15,854 nt of DNA, taken from contig PEXX01000012.1 in the NCBI GenBank assembly GCA_002778965.1, forward strand, positions 1 to 15,854. Reading direction: 5' to 3'. The notes beneath the pieces are model-generated. The model worked only from the letters and a program-made list of their open reading frames with translations, had not been told where the DNA came from and ran no database searches. How positions within the stretch are numbered: the stretch's first letter is position 1; every line of letters begins with the position of its first letter. Shown one piece after another: positions 12,920 to 15,854 of the stretch. Both the position numbers and the translations under genes were made by a program. The DNA is from Candidatus Kuenenbacteria bacterium CG08_land_8_20_14_0_20_37_23. Its GTDB lineage: Bacteria; Patescibacteriota; Patescibacteriia; UBA2196; GWA2-42-15.

Positions 12920-15034
12920 TCATTCTAGATGGATAGAAGTTTCAAATTCTTTTATTTTTTTTAAAATCAGCGGATATTTTAACAGTTTAGGATCCTCGCC
13001 AAGAAGAGTGTTAACTGATTTTTTTGATTTTTTTATTATTGCGTAATCGGTTAATTTGGCCATTTTAAATTGATCATGGTATCCTGATTGCCTTATGCCG
13101 TAAATCTCTCCAGGACCCCTGAATTCCAAATCTTTTTCAGCAAGTTCAAAGCCATTGTCAAATTGAATCAAGCTATGCATTCTTTCTATGGTTTCTTTCG
13201 TATCTGACTCGGTGAGCAAGAAACAGTATGATTGGTATTTACTTCTGCCGACTCGCCCGCGAAATTGATGCAGTCCTGCAAGACCGAATCTTTCAGCCGA
13301 CTCTATTAGCATAATCGTTGCATTTGGAACATCAATTCCGACTTCAATGACAGGAGTTGAAACCAGTATGCTAGTTTTATTAGCCAAAAAATCAGTCATA
13401 ACTTTTTCTTTATCTTTGGGTTTCAATTGTCCATGCATCAGGCCGATATTAGTGTAGGGGAATATTTTTTCAGTAAGCCTTTTATATTCATCTTTGACGG
13501 CTTTTACTCCAAGTTTGTCTGACGAATCAATTAACGGGCAGATAATAAAGGATTGTCTGCCTTTTTTTATTTCTTCCAAAATAAATTTGTATTTTTCAGG
13601 ACGTTTTTCAGGCGGGACGAATTCCGTGATTGTTCTTTTGCGGTCTTTGGGCATCTCGTTTATGATTGATAAGTCAAGATCGCCATAGGCGGTCATAGCC
13701 AGAGATCTAGGTATTGGAGTAGCCGTCATAGAAAGGAAATGTGGAACCGTTGATGATTCTTTATTTTTTTGTTTTAGCGCTTTGCGCTGGCTGACGCCAA
13801 AACGGTGCTGTTCATCTATGATGACCAAGGAAAGATTATTGAAGATTACTCTGTCCTGAATAAGCGCGTGCGTGCCGATAGCCAAATCAATTTCACCGGA
13901 AGATATTAATTGGTATATATTTTTACGTTTCTGTTTGCAATCGGAAATTTTTGCGGGATAGGATATTTTCGTATTTTTAACATAGCATTGATTATTGCTG
14001 GTCAATAAAGCGATTCTAATTGGCAGATTTTTGAAAAGGCCGCAAAAAGTAGTGAAATGCTGCTTGGCGAGAATTTCAGTCGGCGCCATGTAGGCGACTT
14101 GATAATTATTTAACGCCGTATTCAATATTGCCAGGCAGGCGACGACAGTCTTGCCAGAACCAACGTCTCCTTCCAAAAGCCGATTCATAGGGATATTTTT
14201 GTCAATATCTTTGATTATTTCCCACCCTGCTATTTTTTGAGAATCAGTCAATTTAAAAGGCAGAGATTGGACGAATTTTTTAGTTTGTTTTTCTTGAAAT
14301 TTAATGGGATTTGCGTTTGCTTTCTTCAGCTCAATTTTTGCGAGGCTGGCGCGCAGTTGAAGAATAAAGAGTTCGTCAAATTTTATGCGGTCTTTGGCTT
14401 GGTTGAGCGCGCTTTGGCTGTCAGGAAAATGAATTTGTTTAATAGCCAAGGGCAATACATTTAATTGATTTTCTGCAATAATACTTGATGGAAGCCATTC
14501 TTGGATTTTTCCGGCAAGATGGATAATTTTACTGATTAAAAAACGCAACTGCTTGGCAGTGATTTTTTTTGTTAATGGATAGACTGGAACAATTCTTGCC
14601 GTATGATTGGTAGTAGTTTTGTATCTGGTAATCTTTTCATAATTTGGGTGGACAAATTGTAAGCCGTCTTCTTTAAGACTCGTTTTTCCTGATAAATAAA
14701 GTCGGTCTCCTGGATGGAGATTTTGAATTAAATACGGCTGATGAAACCAAACGGCCTTGATTTGATCTGTTCCATCAGTAATGATAGCTTCAGTGACCAA
14801 TTTTTTTTTCCATTTTGATCTTTTGTTTTGGATGAGTTCGATTTGGCCTTTGATAGTAGCGCTTGTGCTAGGCTCAATATCTTTTATCAGTTTGATTTTA
14901 GTCCAGTCTTCCCAGCGGAAAGGAAAGTAATGTAAAAGGTCCCACGCGGTTTTTATGCCAAGTTTTTTTAGTTTGGCAGCGATTTTTTCCGCAATCGGGG
15001 AGATATTTTCTATGGGTGTGTTGAGAGTTATCAT
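12920..15034 (-). CDS. recG: ATP-dependent DNA helicase RecG
   Basis: A 704-residue helicase that remodels stalled replication forks and branched recombination intermediates; length is normal for the family. Motifs read in order: an N-terminal wedge/OB-fold region (about 55-160), Walker A GDVGSGKT at 289-296, DEQHRFG from 407, SMTATPIPRSLAMTAYGDLD (about 435-455) and motif VI QFRGRVGR at 590-597. The C-terminal FRGPGEIYGIRQSG block (about 645) is typical of RecG. The ATG at 15034 gives MITLNTPIENI, followed by a helix-hairpin-like KLKKLGIKTAWDLLHYFP, as expected. The tRNA-Arg gene ends 24 bases upstream on the same strand, so both may share a transcript. Confidence 0.97.
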   Translation of the reverse strand: MITLNTPIENISPIAEKIAAKLKKLGIKTAWDLLHYFPFRWEDWTKIKLIKDIEPSTSATIKGQIELIQNKRSKWKKKLVTEAIITDGTDQIKAVWFHQPYLIQNLHPGDRLYLSGKTSLKEDGLQFVHPNYEKITRYKTTTNHTARIVPVYPLTKKITAKQLRFLISKIIHLAGKIQEWLPSSIIAENQLNVLPLAIKQIHFPDSQSALNQAKDRIKFDELFILQLRASLAKIELKKANANPIKFQEKQTKKFVQSLPFKLTDSQKIAGWEIIKDIDKNIPMNRLLEGDVGSGKTVVACLAILNTALNNYQVAYMAPTEILAKQHFTTFCGLFKNLPIRIALLTSNNQCYVKNTKISYPAKISDCKQKRKNIYQLISSGEIDLAIGTHALIQDRVIFNNLSLVIIDEQHRFGVSQRKALKQKNKESSTVPHFLSMTATPIPRSLAMTAYGDLDLSIINEMPKDRKRTITEFVPPEKRPEKYKFILEEIKKGRQSFIICPLIDSSDKLGVKAVKDEYKRLTEKIFPYTNIGLMHGQLKPKDKEKVMTDFLANKTSILVSTPVIEVGIDVPNATIMLIESAERFGLAGLHQFRGRVGRSKYQSYCFLLTESDTKETIERMHSLIQFDNGFELAEKDLEFRGPGEIYGIRQSGYHDQFKMAKLTDYAIIKKSKKSVNTLLGEDPKLLKYPLILKKIKEFETSIHLE

Positions 15035-15058
15035 ATCTTAGTGTACCTACCGTCTTTT

Positions 15059-15132
15059 TGTCCCCAGGAGGACTTGAACCTCCAACCTTCAGCTCCGCAA
15101 GCTGACGCTCTATCCAGTTGAGCTATGAGGAC
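15059..15132 (-). tRNA. tRNA-Arg (anticodon GCG)
   Basis: A full 74-base cloverleaf on the minus strand. The acceptor stem GTCCTCA pairs with TGGGGAC (one G-T), D stem GCTC/GAGC, anticodon stem TCAGC/GCTGA with loop TTGCGGA, variable loop AGGTT, and T stem GGAGG/CCTCC with loop TTCAAGT. Loop position 34-36 is GCG, reading CGC and CGU arginine codons. A20 in the D loop and C35 agree with bacterial arginine identity. The discriminator base is A and CCA is not encoded. Most bacteria read these codons with an ACG (inosine) tRNA, so GCG is unusual. Confidence 0.93.
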
Positions 15133-15202
15133 AAAAAAACGGCGGGCAAACTGGCACTCATTTTTTGGATTAGCTGGCTTCACCATAGCGGCGAATTTCT
15201 GT

Positions 15203-15688
15203 TTATAGTTTTAGAAGTCTGCCAAGTGTCTCTGAAGCCGGTTCATTTTCCTGCTCCAGATCTTCCGCTAAGTATTGTCTTAAAAAGGTTTTTATAGCAA
15301 GTGGACTCTCGTCATTGATGGGAATAGACAGCCTTGGTTTTAATGAGAATTTGAAATTTATATATAAATTTTTTACTTCAGGCGGTTGATAAATTATCCA
15401 AAAATTTTCAATGTCACTATATTTATATTCGTTTTTATTGAATTTAATTCCTTGATTGTTTATTTCAAAGACGATTTTATCCGGTTCGTTGTGATGTTTG
15501 ATGACTAAGACCATGCCGACCATGATGATGATTAAAGCAAAGAGGAAATTACTTGTCAATATGGCATAAACAAGGAGAGATGCCCCGATAATACAAGCCA
15601 ATAAGTACCATCCCCTGTCGCGTTCATATTTTTCATATTCTTTGAAAGACCATGTGATAGATTCTTTTTTTGGATTTTTTGCCATCAT
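15203..15688 (-). CDS. Small two-TM membrane protein of unknown function
   Basis: A 161-residue protein with a charged N-terminus (KNPKKESITWSFKEYEKYER), two adjacent membrane segments (about residues 27-45 and 47-64), then a strand-rich cytoplasmic domain (about 70-140) with IVFEINNQGIKFNKNEYKYS and DIENFWIIYQPPEV. The layout resembles small membrane proteins with a PH-like (bPH2/YdbT-type) domain after a TM hairpin, but that is inference. The acidic tail ends ETLGRLLKL. Two ATGs in a row open the frame (15688 and 15685). It lies 70 bases upstream of tRNA-Arg on the same strand, and a transposase fragment ends 37 bases upstream. Confidence 0.82.
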   Translation of the reverse strand: MMAKNPKKESITWSFKEYEKYERDRGWYLLACIIGASLLVYAILTSNFLFALIIIMVGMVLVIKHHNEPDKIVFEINNQGIKFNKNEYKYSDIENFWIIYQPPEVKNLYINFKFSLKPRLSIPINDESPLAIKTFLRQYLAEDLEQENEPASETLGRLLKL

Positions 15689-15725
15689 ATATTTAATATG
15701 TTAATCATAAAGTTAATTGGTATTT

Positions 15726-15854
15726 TTATTTTAACACTAAACAGCGGGAAATGCCATAGGGTGTATTAGTCCAACACATTCTGGACAAATAGTTGTTTTT
15801 AAGTAAATAATCCACCGGTGAGAGTAATTGGAGCGACCAATGCGGTCGTTTGGT
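15726..15854 (-). CDS. C-terminal end of an rve-type (IS3/IS481-like) transposase, cut by the window edge
   Basis: An open minus-strand frame runs from the window edge to TAA at 15726-15728 (42 codons). It begins TKRPHWSLQLLSPVDYLL and ends with MCWTNT plus a short tail. The (N)TKRPH.SL...SPVDYL pattern is the characteristic C-terminus of integrase-core (rve) transposases of IS3/IS481 type, where RPH follows the catalytic Glu helix. The catalytic domain lies beyond the window. The last codons after MCWTNT may lie outside the insertion sequence proper, with its terminal repeat around 15759-15785. Assigned by motif recognition only. Confidence 0.68.
   Translation of the reverse strand, partial: TKRPHWSLQLLSPVDYLLKNNYLSRMCWTNTPYGISRCLVLK

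Noticed and set aside
15832..15850. Stem-loop AGCGACC/GGTCGTT near the right end as a terminator
   Set aside because: These bases encode the conserved KRPHWS part of the transposase on the minus strand and no T-run follows.

Overview
The window looks like a chromosomal segment from a Candidate Phyla Radiation (Patescibacteria) bacterium. The basis is recognition by eye, not a search: an AT-leaning genome, almost no Shine-Dalgarno sequences, the PrgI / TraC-like / VirB4 gene set typical of these genomes, four-helix-bundle proteins in AT-rich intergenic units, and a tRNA without an encoded CCA. Nearly all genes at 1-12807 are on the plus strand; everything from 12920 to the end is on the minus strand.

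Layout. (1) 1-3767: a large VirB6/TrbL-like membrane protein, probably cut at its 5' end by the window edge, and a conserved protein of unknown function. (2) 3638-5735: an insertion-like accessory island. The last 105 bases of the second gene occur twice, perfectly, at 3638-3742 and 5083-5187. Between the copies lie a four-helix-bundle (S23/IVS-type) gene inside inverted repeats and a Bro-N (phage antirepressor type) gene. After the second copy comes another four-helix-bundle gene in its own, different inverted repeats. This is the most unusual part of the window. (3) 5776-10669: an extended -10 promoter, an unknown protein, PrgI, a TraC-like N-terminal-domain protein, the VirB4 ATPase, and a membrane-anchored protein that may be VirB8-like. 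(4) 10789-12807: a membrane-anchored beta-propeller protein and a membrane-anchored DsbA-like thiol oxidoreductase. (5) Minus strand: recG, tRNA-Arg(GCG), a small two-TM membrane protein and, at the right edge, the C-terminal 42 codons of an rve-type transposase.

How the genes work together. VirB6-like channel, PrgI, TraC-like and VirB4 proteins form the inner-membrane core and motor of a type IV secretion-like machine. The anchored extracytoplasmic proteins and the DsbA-like protein are plausible envelope parts or folding helpers. No relaxase, VirD4 coupling protein or pilin gene is visible, so the exported or imported substrate cannot be named. The accessory island sits at the 3' end of one machine gene and leaves its reading frame intact.
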